From positions 1-64,000 of the forward strand of contig NZ_FOJM01000022.1 of NCBI RefSeq assembly GCF_900111825.1: DNA of 64,000 nt. Direction: 5' to 3'. Below are positions 27,757-36,781 of the stretch, piece after piece. The first letter of the stretch is position 1. The number at the start of each line of letters is the position of its first letter. The notes under the pieces are model-generated. The model ran no database searches, had not been told where the DNA came from, and was given only the letters and a program-made list of their open reading frames with translations. Origin of the DNA: Pedobacter suwonensis. Its GTDB lineage: Bacteria > Bacteroidota > Bacteroidia > Sphingobacteriales > Sphingobacteriaceae. The position numbers and the translations under genes are program-made.

Positions 27757-27802
27757 AAATAGAAAAGGGCCATGGAAACTTAATCACGGCCCTTTTCTAT
27801 TT
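27757..27802. terminator. Bidirectional intrinsic terminator
   Basis: AAATAGAAAAGGGCC (27757-27771) pairs perfectly with GGCCCTTTTCTATTT (27788-27802). It lies between the GH35 gene region on + and the OmpA-like gene on -, and has A and T tracts on both sides. Confidence 0.85.
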
Positions 27803-27814
27803 GATGTTTAATAA

Positions 27815-28345
27815 CTATTTCTGAACCTTTATTTCAGTTCTTCTGTTCAGAATCCTGCCTTCTTCGCTGTTATTGCTGCTGATGGGATTTTTTTCTCCAT
27901 GGCCAACAACAGTAAAGTTATTTCCATTTAAACCAGCATTTATAAAGTACGATTTTACGGCATTTGCACGGTCTACAGAAAGTTGCATGTTATGTTCGGG
28001 CGTACCTTCGGCAGATGAATAGCCATTGAGGATAAATTTCGTATCCGGCGATTTTTTCATCTCTGTAACCGCTTTATCTAAAATAGGGAATGATGATGTT
28101 TTAAGTACGAATGAGTTAAACTCGAATTGAATGTTATCTAAGTTAAAATTTGGTTTTTCAACCGGTTCCGGAGTTTCTTCTTTCTCGGGAGCAGGCGCTG
28201 GTTTTTCTGCTTCCACTGGTGGCGCTGCTTTTTCAACGGGTTTCGGAACAGGCTTTGCAGCCAGTTTCTTTGTTTTACAAGAATACATAGTAAGCGTAAA
28301 CAACGCCAAAAGCGTGGTAAATAAAAGGTTTTTGGTAATGTTCAT
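27815..28345 (-). CDS. OmpA-family outer-membrane lipoprotein
   Basis: A 176-residue protein. The lipobox-like MYSC gives lipidated Cys23. A Pro/Ala/Glu-rich linker (about 30-65) leads to a C-terminal OmpA peptidoglycan-binding domain (about 70-175) with NGYSSAEGTPEHNMQLSVDRA and the terminal NRRTEI motif. It probably tethers the outer membrane to the wall. It is monocistronic, ending at the strong terminator 27757-27802. Confidence 0.9.
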   Translation of the reverse strand: MNITKNLLFTTLLALFTLTMYSCKTKKLAAKPVPKPVEKAAPPVEAEKPAPAPEKEETPEPVEKPNFNLDNIQFEFNSFVLKTSSFPILDKAVTEMKKSPDTKFILNGYSSAEGTPEHNMQLSVDRANAVKSYFINAGLNGNNFTVVGHGEKNPISSNNSEEGRILNRRTEIKVQK

Positions 28346-28524
28346 GTTTTAAGATTAATTTATGTTTATTGTGTGTTTGTTGCCCAAACATACTAATAAA
28401 TGATTATAGCTATAACGATGTTTTTCCAAAGAGCTTATATTTCATCTGTTAATCATATTAATTTACTTCCATTTTACGCAAACATATTTATCGCAAATTC
28501 CTTTATCTATTATAACCTGTTATT

Positions 28525-29295
28525 ATGGACCGTTTTAAAAACAAAATCGCTTTGATTACCGGAAGCAGCCAGGGAATTGGCGCTGCATGTGCCTTAAGAT
28601 TGGCCAAAGATGGCTGTGATATTATATTGAACGGACATAAGTTTGATGAAAGGGGTGAGAAGCTTATTGCAGATATAAAGGATTTAGGCAGAAGGGTAAC
28701 TTTTTTAGAAGCAGATTTAAGTAAAGCAAATGCAGCCATCAAGTTGATCAACGATGCTGTAGAAGTATTTGGCCATTTAGATATTTTGGTCAATAACGCG
28801 GGCGTAGAAAAAAATGCCTGTTTTTGGGAGGTTACAGAAGAGGATTATGATCTGATCATGAATACAAATTTAAAAGGTGTTTTTTTTGGCATCCAGTCAT
28901 TTGTAAACTATTGTAGAAAAAACAAATTACCAGGAACGGTAATCAACATGAGTTCTGTACACGAAGAAATCGCATTTCCAAATTTTGCTGCCTATTGTGC
29001 CAGTAAAGGTGGTTTAATGATGCTCACCAGAAATCTCGCTTCAGAATTAGCACAGTTTAACATCAGGATCAATAATGTGGCGCCCGGCGCGGTGGCAACA
29101 CCAATTAACCGGGATTTATTAGATAATAAGGAACAACTTGAAAAAGTGCTTCAAAATATTCCATTAAAACGAATGGGTAAACCAGAGGAGGTGGCAGCCG
29201 TAGTTGCTTTCCTTGCTTCTGATGATGCCGCTTACGTAACCGGATCAACTTATTATGTCGATGGTGGATTGACCTATCATTACGAAGAGCAATAG
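28525..29295 (+). CDS. SDR-family NAD(P)-dependent oxidoreductase
   Basis: A 256-residue classical short-chain dehydrogenase. The cofactor loop is TGSSQGIGA (from residue 12), with NNAG and the catalytic Ser...Tyr-x-x-x-Lys (YCASKGG), and a C-terminal VTGSTYYVDGGLTYH ending. It most resembles glucose 1-dehydrogenase/3-oxoacyl reductase-like sugar or polyol dehydrogenases; substrate is undetermined. Its stop lies one base from the stop of the convergent GH15 gene, with no terminator between them. Confidence 0.85.
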   Translation: MDRFKNKIALITGSSQGIGAACALRLAKDGCDIILNGHKFDERGEKLIADIKDLGRRVTFLEADLSKANAAIKLINDAVEVFGHLDILVNNAGVEKNACFWEVTEEDYDLIMNTNLKGVFFGIQSFVNYCRKNKLPGTVINMSSVHEEIAFPNFAAYCASKGGLMMLTRNLASELAQFNIRINNVAPGAVATPINRDLLDNKEQLEKVLQNIPLKRMGKPEEVAAVVAFLASDDAAYVTGSTYYVDGGLTYHYEEQ

Positions 29296-29296
29296 G

Positions 29297-31108
29297 CTAA
29301 CCCGTTTTGCGGCTCAGTTGTTTATTAAGCTCTACAGCTGCGCTGATTAAAGCCAGGTGCGTAAAGGCCTGTGGAAAATTACCCAGGTGTTCGCCTTTTT
29401 GCCCCAATTCTTCGCTAAAGAGGAAAAGATGGTTGGAATAACCGATCATCTTTTCAAAATTTTCAACTGCACGTTCCAGTTCTCCACTTTTGGCCAATGC
29501 TTCAATAAACCAGAAAGAACACATGTTAAAAGTGCCCTCTTCGCCCTGTAGTCCGTCTATTTTAGTCATGCCATTTTTATATCGGTAAACCAACACATCC
29601 AGCAGTAATTCTTTATCAATTGCTTTCATGGTCGAAAGCCAGCGGGGTTCCAACGGTGAAATGAAATGTGTTAACGGCATCAATAAGGCACTGGCATCTA
29701 CGTGGGTAGCGCCTTTATACTGAACCCATGCCCCTAACTTTTCATTCCAGAAATTATGATAAATATCTTTGTAAATTTCGCTGCGGATACCGTGCCATTC
29801 CTGCTCGGGGTAAGGAAACGATCGGTTTTCGGCAATTTTAATTGCCCTATCCATCGCTACCCAGCACATTAAACGTGTGTGAAGGAACTCCTTTTTCTCA
29901 TTTCTGATTTCCCAGATGCCGTGATCAGGTTTTTTCCATTGCTTGATTACACACTGAACCTGTTTTTCGATCAATTTCCAGAATTCGTAGGTAATTGGTT
30001 TATGTGATTTATTGTAAATGTAAACCGTATCAATCAGTTCTCCATAAATATCAATCTGTAACTGACTGGCTGCTTCATTGCCAATGCGTACGGGCTTCGA
30101 CGAGCGGTAACCTTCAAACTGATCGGCTTCTATTTCTTTTATTTTCGTATTGCCATCAATCTGATATACCAGTTGCAGGTCTATCTTCTGACAAAGGTTA
30201 AATATCCAGTCTATAAATGCAGTAGCTTCATCAAAAAAGCCCAGCCTTAAAAATGCATACATGGTAAAAGCGGCATCCCTGATCCAGGTAAAACGGTAAT
30301 CCCAGTTACGGTTTCCACCAATCGTTTCGGGCAGTCCAAAAGTAGGCGCGGCCACTACCGAACCAAATTCTGCCGATGTAAGCAACTTTAGTGTAATTGC
30401 CGATCTTTTTATAATTTCATCATAACGGCCTTGATAGGTGGTTTGACTGATCCATTCACGCCAGTAATCTACAGTTTTGCGATAACCATGTGCTTTATAA
30501 TGGGCTAAATCAGCGGCAACTTTATCATCCTGAATAATTTCCATAATGATGTGCGCCGTTTTCGATTCCTTTAGGGTAAATTCAGCATAGCCAGTACCTT
30601 TTTTGATGTGTAACGGCACATCCGCTTTTAGTTTTAAGGTTATTTTTTCAGTTTCGGAAAAAAATACCAGTTCGTCATTTTCATGCCAAACCGTATGCTC
30701 ACTCTTCATGTAGCCAAAAGCCGGTACACAGAAAACCTTAAACGTTATATTGCCCCTGATGGATTTGATCTGCCGTACAATAGCGCTGGGAAAATCAGTT
30801 TCCTTCGATACCGGCATGTAATCGCTAAGCTCTGCGATGCCTTGTTCAGCGAAAAAACGGGTAAGCAGCACTGCTGTTCCCGGTAAATAAAGTTGTTTGC
30901 TGGTAAAATTTTCAAGCTGTGGTTCAACCGAGAAATAACCTCCTTTTTCCGAATCGAGCATTGAGGCAAAAACGGTGGGAGAATCGAATTTTGGTGCGCA
31001 CAAAAAATCTATTGAGCCATTTAGCGAAACTAGCGCTATAGTTTTAAGGTTGCCGATAACGCCATAGTTTTCTATTGGCTGGAAAGGTCGTTTTCTGTGC
31101 TTTGCCAT
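29297..31108 (-). CDS. GH15-family glucoamylase/trehalase-like protein
   Basis: A 603-residue cytosolic protein with the bacterial GH15 layout: N-terminal beta-sandwich (about 1-230, with IENYGVIGNLKTIALVSLNGSIDFL) and C-terminal (alpha/alpha)6 barrel. It contains GGNRNWDYRFTWIRDAAFTMYAF, the IGNEAASQLQIDIYGE segment, and QGEEGTFNMCSFW containing a conserved Glu pair likely to be catalytic. No signal peptide. Family members hydrolyse alpha-glucans, trehalose or related glucosides; which applies here is unknown. It is convergent with the SDR gene. Confidence 0.88.
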   Translation of the reverse strand: MAKHRKRPFQPIENYGVIGNLKTIALVSLNGSIDFLCAPKFDSPTVFASMLDSEKGGYFSVEPQLENFTSKQLYLPGTAVLLTRFFAEQGIAELSDYMPVSKETDFPSAIVRQIKSIRGNITFKVFCVPAFGYMKSEHTVWHENDELVFFSETEKITLKLKADVPLHIKKGTGYAEFTLKESKTAHIIMEIIQDDKVAADLAHYKAHGYRKTVDYWREWISQTTYQGRYDEIIKRSAITLKLLTSAEFGSVVAAPTFGLPETIGGNRNWDYRFTWIRDAAFTMYAFLRLGFFDEATAFIDWIFNLCQKIDLQLVYQIDGNTKIKEIEADQFEGYRSSKPVRIGNEAASQLQIDIYGELIDTVYIYNKSHKPITYEFWKLIEKQVQCVIKQWKKPDHGIWEIRNEKKEFLHTRLMCWVAMDRAIKIAENRSFPYPEQEWHGIRSEIYKDIYHNFWNEKLGAWVQYKGATHVDASALLMPLTHFISPLEPRWLSTMKAIDKELLLDVLVYRYKNGMTKIDGLQGEEGTFNMCSFWFIEALAKSGELERAVENFEKMIGYSNHLFLFSEELGQKGEHLGNFPQAFTHLALISAAVELNKQLSRKTG

Positions 31109-31198
31109 ATTTAAGGTATAATTTACCTAAGCAAAGGAATAAGGGTTGGTTTTTGTTTTATCGCCCTGATAATAGGTGTTACAAAATGCAAAAATAAG

Positions 31199-31897
31199 CT
31201 ACACCTTTAAGTTTGGTACCAGGCTTAAGAAGGCCTGTGCATTGGCGGCATATTTTTTCTTATCTAACTTGAAATAGAATGCGCCTTTTTTGGAACCCGT
31301 TCTATCTTTCTCTGCCAGCTTGATCAATAATCCCGTAGAAGTAATTTTCCGGCTGAAATTCCTCGTATCTATTTTAGTATCATTTACTTCTTCAAAAAGG
31401 ATGTGTAGCTGTGGAATGGTAAATTTTTTAGGCAGCATTTCGAACAGTATAGGGTGTAGGGCCGCTTTGTACCTTAATTTTTTACGGGCATCAGCAACCA
31501 TTTTGTCATGGTCGAAAATAAGTTTGGGCCTATCGTTGATCAAAAACCATTCGGCCTCATAATCGTCGTTTAATTGCGCCTCATATTTGTGGATGTCAAT
31601 AAGGGCAAAATAGCCGACAGAAAGTGTTCTTTCAATCGGGTCACGATGAGGTTCCCCGTAAATCTGCATCTGCTCCAGGTAAACACCTTCTAAACCTGTC
31701 ATTTTTTTAAGTACCCGGTTTGCTGCATCATCCGGGCTTTCACTAGGCCCCACGAAACCACCCATCAAACTCCACTTGTTGATCTCGGGTTCTAGGCCAC
31801 GTTTTACCAACAAAATCTTAAGGTGTTCGCCATCAAATCCAAACACGATGCAATCAACAGCTACAAGATAATGCGGCTGCCTGGAATATTCAATCAT
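31199..31897 (-). CDS. Nudix-domain transcriptional regulator (NrtR/AraR type)
   Basis: A 232-residue protein with an N-terminal Nudix domain (about 8-140) and a C-terminal winged helix (about 150-228, with NFSRKITSTGLLIKLAE). The Nudix box around residues 46-70 (GGFVGPSESPDDAANRVLKKMTG) has lost the catalytic REUxEE glutamates (NRVLKK), as expected of a ligand-sensing regulator rather than a hydrolase. Relatives in Bacteroidota (AraR) regulate arabinose genes. It diverges from galT-galK-symporter, with a perfect palindrome between them, so it probably controls galactose or related sugar use and its own gene. Confidence 0.85.
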   Translation of the reverse strand: MIEYSRQPHYLVAVDCIVFGFDGEHLKILLVKRGLEPEINKWSLMGGFVGPSESPDDAANRVLKKMTGLEGVYLEQMQIYGEPHRDPIERTLSVGYFALIDIHKYEAQLNDDYEAEWFLINDRPKLIFDHDKMVADARKKLRYKAALHPILFEMLPKKFTIPQLHILFEEVNDTKIDTRNFSRKITSTGLLIKLAEKDRTGSKKGAFYFKLDKKKYAANAQAFLSLVPNLKV

Positions 31898-31947
31898 TTT
31901 TTATTAAGGTTTAAAGGGCTTAATATGTTCAAATTTTTACGAAAATA

Positions 31948-31990
31948 AAAATTATTATTAATTGTCTTTTTGACAATTAATAATAATTTT
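31948..31990. promoter_or_regulatory. Perfect 19-bp inverted repeat, probable operator
   Basis: Bases 31948-31966 and 31972-31990 are exact reverse complements around TTTTT, with core ATTGTC-N5-GACAAT. It lies in the divergent region between the Nudix regulator and galT and covers the galT -33 to -7 spacer. The position suits a repressor site. Confidence 0.7.
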
Positions 31991-31998
31991 ATAATTTG
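31969..31998 (+). promoter_or_regulatory. galT promoter
   Basis: TTTG at 31969-31972 (in the loop of the palindrome) and TATAATTTG at 31990-31998, separated by 17 bases. The right arm of the palindrome fills the spacer. Confidence 0.5.
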
Positions 31999-32009
31999 GC
32001 GCCTTGGAT

Positions 32010-32035
32010 AAGAAGGCCATGTGGCCTTCTTTTTT
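32010..32035 (+). terminator. Intrinsic terminator inside the galT leader
   Basis: AAGAAGGCC (32010-32018) and GGCCTTCTT (32023-32031) form a perfect 9-bp stem with an ATGT loop, followed by T residues. It lies between the predicted galT promoter and the galT ATG at 32057, so transcripts could end about 30 bases after initiation. Confidence 0.65.
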
Positions 32036-32056
32036 CTAACCAGTTGAAAATATAAA

Positions 32057-33118
32057 ATGAACCAAACATTCGAACTTGACAATAATCCGCATACCCGGCT
32101 CAACATATTAACCGGTGAGTGGGTTCTGGTATCACCGCATCGCACTAAAAGGCCATGGCAAGGTAAAGTTGAAGACATTACCCCAGATAACCGCCCGGAA
32201 TATGATCCAAAATGTTATTTATGCCCTGGAAACGGAAGGGCAGACGGAGATAGCAACCCATCCTATACAGATAGCTTTGTTTTTAACAATGATTTTGCCG
32301 CTCTGCTGGAAGATACACCAGCCGGAGAGATGAACGAAGACGATTTGTTGGTAGCCAACAACCAACGCGGGCTGTGCAGGGTAATCAGCTTTAGCCCTAA
32401 GCATAATCTAACTCTTCCCGAGATGAGTGTAGAAGCCATAACCGCTGTAGTTAATGTTTGGCAGCAGGAGTTTAACAGCCTGGCTGGCAACGAGTGGATT
32501 AAATACATTCAGATTTTTGAGAATAAGGGTGAAATAATGGGCTGTAGTAATCCACATCCCCATGGTCAGATCTGGTCGCTGGGTGATGTGCCAATGGAAA
32601 TTGCCAAGGAAACCGATCGTCAGAAAACTTATTATGCCATCCATAGAAGAAGTTTACTTGCTGATTATTTAAAACTGGAGCAAAAGAAAAACGAACGCAT
32701 CATATTTGAGAACGATCATTTTGCAGTATTGGTGCCTTTCTGGGCAGTATGGCCTTATGAAACTATGATCATCAGCAAAAGGCATGTAGGAAGCATTAAG
32801 CTTTTCTCTGCTGCAGAAAAGAAATCGTTAGCCGAGGCCATCAAAATCCTTACAACGAAATACGATAACCTTTTCGAAACTTCTTTCCCTTACTCGGCAG
32901 GTATGCACCAGGCGCCTGTAAATCTTGGAGATTATCCGGAATGGCATTGGCATATGCATTTTTATCCACCTTTGTTGCGCTCAGCATCGGTTAAAAAATT
33001 TATGGTAGGTTATGAGATGCTTGCCAACCCTCAGCGCGATATTACGCCAGAGTTTGCAGCAAACCGGCTTAAAGAAATGTCTACTATACACTATAAAACC
33101 AGCAAGGCTGAAGATTAA
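32057..33118 (+). CDS. galT: UDP-glucose--hexose-1-phosphate uridylyltransferase
   Basis: A 353-residue Leloir-pathway enzyme that exchanges UMP between UDP-glucose and galactose 1-phosphate. The active-site HPH is seen in GCSNPHPHGQ, and a metal-site WHWHMHFYPP lies near residue 295. The N-terminus contains zinc ligands CYLCPGN. galK follows 11 bases later. Regulation probably involves the upstream palindrome and the leader terminator. Confidence 0.96.
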   Translation: MNQTFELDNNPHTRLNILTGEWVLVSPHRTKRPWQGKVEDITPDNRPEYDPKCYLCPGNGRADGDSNPSYTDSFVFNNDFAALLEDTPAGEMNEDDLLVANNQRGLCRVISFSPKHNLTLPEMSVEAITAVVNVWQQEFNSLAGNEWIKYIQIFENKGEIMGCSNPHPHGQIWSLGDVPMEIAKETDRQKTYYAIHRRSLLADYLKLEQKKNERIIFENDHFAVLVPFWAVWPYETMIISKRHVGSIKLFSAAEKKSLAEAIKILTTKYDNLFETSFPYSAGMHQAPVNLGDYPEWHWHMHFYPPLLRSASVKKFMVGYEMLANPQRDITPEFAANRLKEMSTIHYKTSKAED

Positions 33119-33129
33119 AATTTTAATAA

Positions 33130-34281
33130 ATGAATGCACAAGATTTAAGAAGTACATTTAAAAGACTTTTCAATGCCGAACCCATTTTAGTTCGCTCGCC
33201 GGGAAGGATTAACATTATTGGCGAACATACCGATTATAATGGCGGTTTCGTAATGCCTGCTGCTATTGATAAGGCTATCTATGTTGCCATATCGAAACGA
33301 GAGGATGACGAAATTCATTTATTTTCAGAAAGTTACCAGCAGTTTGATATATCATCCATAAAGAATTTACAGAAATCAGAAAATAGCTGGGCAAACTATA
33401 TTTTAGGTGTAGCCGATCAGCTAAAAGAAAGAGGGTATGCTTTAGGAGGTTTTAATTTTTATATTGATGGTGATGTACCGTTGGGTGCAGGCTTATCGTC
33501 ATCAGCAGCTGTGGAGTGTGCAACAGGTTTTGCGCTCGATCAGCTTTTTTCGCTTGAGGTTCCAAAACTGGATATCGCTTTGGTTGCACAAAAAGCCGAA
33601 CAGACTTTTGCTGGTGTTAACTGTGGTATTATGGATCAATTTGCCTCTGTATTTGGCCAGAAAGATCAGGCCATCATGCTCGATTGCCGGTCAATGCAGC
33701 ACAGCTACATTCCGCTGAAGTTAGATGGTTATAAACTTTTACTTTTAAATACCAATGTAAAACATGCGCTTACCGATTCAGCCTACAACAAAAGAAGGGC
33801 ACAATGCGAGCAAGGTGTAGCCTGGATAAAAGAGCATTACCCTAACGTAAATACGTTACGGGACGTAACGCTTGAAATGCTGGAAGCACATGTTAAGCCA
33901 AAAGATGAAGAAGTGTTTACAAAATGCAGTTTTGTAGTTAAAGAAATCGGGCGTTTACTTACCGCGGCTGAGCAACTTGTAAATGGCAATCTGCACGGTT
34001 TGGGAAATCTTATGTTCGAAACTCACGAAGGTTTAAGCAAAGATTATGAAGTAAGCTGCAAGGAATTGGATTTTTTAGTGGAGGAGGTTAAACCGCTGGA
34101 TGAAGTGTTAGGTGCCAGAATGATGGGCGGTGGCTTTGGTGGTTGTACCATTAATATCGTTAAAGAAGAGAAAATAGCAGATTTGATCGAAGAACTATCT
34201 TCTAAATATTTATTACAATTCGGCCTCAAGCTGGATGCTTATATCGTTCAAACCGATAATGGAACTAGTTTATTCAATTAA
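33130..34281 (+). CDS. galK: Galactokinase
   Basis: A 383-residue GHMP kinase that phosphorylates galactose at C1. Motifs are the galactokinase signature GRINIIGEHTDYNGG (from about residue 25), the ATP-binding GAGLSSSAAVE and the C-terminal MMGGGFGGC. Second gene of the galT-galK-symporter operon; galE and galM are not in the window. Confidence 0.96.
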   Translation: MNAQDLRSTFKRLFNAEPILVRSPGRINIIGEHTDYNGGFVMPAAIDKAIYVAISKREDDEIHLFSESYQQFDISSIKNLQKSENSWANYILGVADQLKERGYALGGFNFYIDGDVPLGAGLSSSAAVECATGFALDQLFSLEVPKLDIALVAQKAEQTFAGVNCGIMDQFASVFGQKDQAIMLDCRSMQHSYIPLKLDGYKLLLLNTNVKHALTDSAYNKRRAQCEQGVAWIKEHYPNVNTLRDVTLEMLEAHVKPKDEEVFTKCSFVVKEIGRLLTAAEQLVNGNLHGLGNLMFETHEGLSKDYEVSCKELDFLVEEVKPLDEVLGARMMGGGFGGCTINIVKEEKIADLIEELSSKYLLQFGLKLDAYIVQTDNGTSLFN

Positions 34282-34321
34282 AAACTAAATAACCTAACTG
34301 GGATATTAACCCAATAAATCA

Positions 34322-35998
34322 ATGAAAAACAATTTATTAGATACGAAGGATTACATTGTCTTTGCAATTTACTTCGTTATTGTGGCTGCTTACGGGCTTT
34401 ATATCTACAACAAGAAAAAGTCAGAATCTACCGGTTCTAAAGATTATTTTCTTGCTGAAGGTTCTTTAACCTGGTGGGCAATTGGCGCTTCCTTAATTGC
34501 ATCGAACATTTCTGCAGAGCAGTTTATCGGGATGAGTGGCTCAGGTTTTAAAATGGGATTGGCCATTGCCACCTATGAATGGATGGGTGCGCTAACCTTG
34601 GTGGTTGTGGCTGTATTTTTTATACCGGTTTATTTGAAAAATAAAATAGCCACCATGCCGCAGTTTTTGCACCAACGTTATAATGGTACCGTTGCGATGA
34701 TTATGGCTGTTTTCTGGTTATTGCTGTATGTGGTGGTAAACTTAACCTCTATTCTCTACCTGGGTGCCCTGGCCGTAAGCAGTATTTCTGGTTTCGACCT
34801 GAGGTTCTGTATGTATGCCATTGCCGTTTTTGCTATCATCATTACCCTCGGTGGGATGAAAGTAATCGGTTACACGGATGTAATTCAGGTGTTTTTCCTG
34901 ATTTTAGGTGGTTTGGCAACAACGTATCTGGCATTGAACCTGGTTTCCACACATTATGGTACAAGCGGCGTATTTGAAGGTTATAGCTTAATGACGACTA
35001 AGGCTTCTGAGCATTTTCACATGATTTTTAAGCCGGATAACGAAAATTACATCAACTTGCCAGGGTTGAGTGTATTGATTGGCGGTATGTGGATCGTAAA
35101 CCTGAATTATTGGGGCTGCAACCAGTACATCACACAGCGTGCATTGGGTGCCAATTTAGAAACTGCCCGCGGCGGCCTTCTTTTTGCTGCTTTCTTAAAA
35201 TTGCTTATGCCTATCATTGTGGTATTGCCTGGTATAGCCGCCTATGTGCTATATAAAGACGGCGTGTTCCAATCTGAAATGATTCAAGGTGGTTCCGTTG
35301 TTCCTGATCGTGCTTATCCGGTATTGCTGAACTTGTTACCTGCGGGATTAAAAGGACTTTCTTTTGCTGCGCTAACCGCTGCGGTTGTAGCCTCATTGGC
35401 AGGAAAAGCAAATAGTATTGCCACCATTTTTACTTTAGATATCTACAAAAAAGTATTAAAAACAGATGCCTCTGAGAAAAATTTAGTTACAACAGGCAAG
35501 ATTTCTATCATCGTAGCCATGATTCTCGGTGTATTGATTGCGCCTCATTTGGGAATAGATAAGAAAGGTGGTTTTGAATATATCCAGGAATATACCGGGT
35601 TTGTATCTCCGGGTATTTTTGCCATGTTTATTTTAGGTTTCTTTTGGAAAAGGACTACATCAGCAGCCGCATTATTTGCTACAATAGGCGGTTTCGGTTT
35701 ATCAGTTTTACTTAAATTCTTACCAATAGTAACTGATTTGTCCTGGTTAGCTGGAATGGGTTTTTCTGTCAAAAACGCAGATGGTGTATACGAAATTCCG
35801 TTTTTAGACCGGATGGGCTTTGTATTTGTATTTTGTATCATCGGTATGGTGATCATTAGTTTGGTAAGCAATAAAGCTAAGGCCGAAGCTAAAGGATTGG
35901 CCATTGATGCTAAAATGTTTAAAACAAGCCGAGGTTTTGCGGTTGGTGCTTTAATCATTATCGGGCTATTGGTTGCGCTGTATAGCGTATACTGGTAG
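34322..35998 (+). CDS. Sodium/sugar symporter (SSS family, SGLT-like)
   Basis: A 558-residue inner-membrane protein with about 14 predicted helices. The early DYFLAEGSLTWWAIGASLIASNISAEQFIGMSG segment is typical of the vSGLT/galactose branch of the SSS family, including the conserved NISAEQ sodium-site region, and LNYWGCNQYITQRALGA is also family-typical. It starts 40 bases after galK, so uptake of galactose (or glucose) is the natural reading. A hairpin without a T tract follows at 36012-36056. Confidence 0.92.
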   Translation: MKNNLLDTKDYIVFAIYFVIVAAYGLYIYNKKKSESTGSKDYFLAEGSLTWWAIGASLIASNISAEQFIGMSGSGFKMGLAIATYEWMGALTLVVVAVFFIPVYLKNKIATMPQFLHQRYNGTVAMIMAVFWLLLYVVVNLTSILYLGALAVSSISGFDLRFCMYAIAVFAIIITLGGMKVIGYTDVIQVFFLILGGLATTYLALNLVSTHYGTSGVFEGYSLMTTKASEHFHMIFKPDNENYINLPGLSVLIGGMWIVNLNYWGCNQYITQRALGANLETARGGLLFAAFLKLLMPIIVVLPGIAAYVLYKDGVFQSEMIQGGSVVPDRAYPVLLNLLPAGLKGLSFAALTAAVVASLAGKANSIATIFTLDIYKKVLKTDASEKNLVTTGKISIIVAMILGVLIAPHLGIDKKGGFEYIQEYTGFVSPGIFAMFILGFFWKRTTSAAALFATIGGFGLSVLLKFLPIVTDLSWLAGMGFSVKNADGVYEIPFLDRMGFVFVFCIIGMVIISLVSNKAKAEAKGLAIDAKMFKTSRGFAVGALIIIGLLVALYSVYW

Positions 35999-36011
35999 CA
36001 ATTAGTTATTG

Positions 36012-36056
36012 ACCTTGACAATTTTAATGTGCATAATGCCTTAAGATTGTCAAGGT
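36012..36056. terminator. Hairpin after the galactose operon, weak terminator candidate
   Basis: ACCTTGACAAT (36012-36022) and ATTGTCAAGGT (36046-36056) are an 11-bp perfect inverted repeat with a 23-base loop. There is no T tract, so it may stabilise a 3' end rather than terminate. Confidence 0.45.
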
Positions 36057-36228
36057 TATCCACTTATCAGGACATCTTGTTCTGGTAAATCTCCTGCTAA
36101 ATTGATCAGGATCTTTCCTCTAAGTCTGCCCGGTTGAAGCTAATGATTTGATCGTTATATTTTAGCTTCCTGTTTAAAAAAGCTTTTGAAGTTTTATTGG
36201 AATAGATATAAAATAAACAACGAGATCA

Positions 36229-36561
36229 TTAACGTTGTAACCTGGGTCTTTTACTCTTAAAATTGGGGTTTGGGTGTGGGTTTGAGTTTGTTTTTGGCTT
36301 TGGTGTTTTAGCACCACTTTCATCCTCAGATATTTTAACTGTAATTACATTACCTTTAAAAGTTTCTCCATTTAAGGTAGATACGATATTTTTGGCGTCA
36401 GGAAGACTGTAAATTTCCAGAAATGCATAGCCCTTACATTTTCCCGTAGCCCTGTCACGAACTACTTTAATTGTTTCAACCCTACCATGAAGGCTAACCC
36501 AAATTGCCAAATCCATTTCTTGGATATTGTCAGGAAGGCCACCTATGAAAATCTTAACCAT
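36229..36561 (-). CDS. RRM-domain RNA-binding protein
   Basis: A 110-residue protein with a single RNA recognition motif (about 2-80): RNP2 is IFIGGLP and RNP1 is KGYAFLEI. The C-terminal tail is basic and rich in Pro, Asn and Lys, a usual feature of Bacteroidota RRM proteins (Rbp-like) that bind single-stranded RNA and act on mRNA. It is monocistronic. Targets are unknown. Confidence 0.92.
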   Translation of the reverse strand: MVKIFIGGLPDNIQEMDLAIWVSLHGRVETIKVVRDRATGKCKGYAFLEIYSLPDAKNIVSTLNGETFKGNVITVKISEDESGAKTPKPKTNSNPHPNPNFKSKRPRLQR

Positions 36562-36781
36562 TAATATTTTATTTTAGGGAACACTTAAGGCTTTACTATT
36601 AAAAGCTACATTGTTCTTTTAGGCTTGCAAAATAGGTAAAATGATGCGCTTACCCAAACTAAATTTTACCAAAATTGCCCAATTTTATGATAACTTTTTG
36701 GTGAAGAGTGACTAAAAATATTGATGTTAACTTAGATAAAACGTACATTAGCTTTCTAATGACCAAAAAACAGTTCAAAAT

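Noticed and set aside
31199..31897. Active Nudix hydrolase
   Set aside because: The Nudix box lacks the catalytic REUxEE glutamates and the protein has a C-terminal winged helix, pointing to a regulator.
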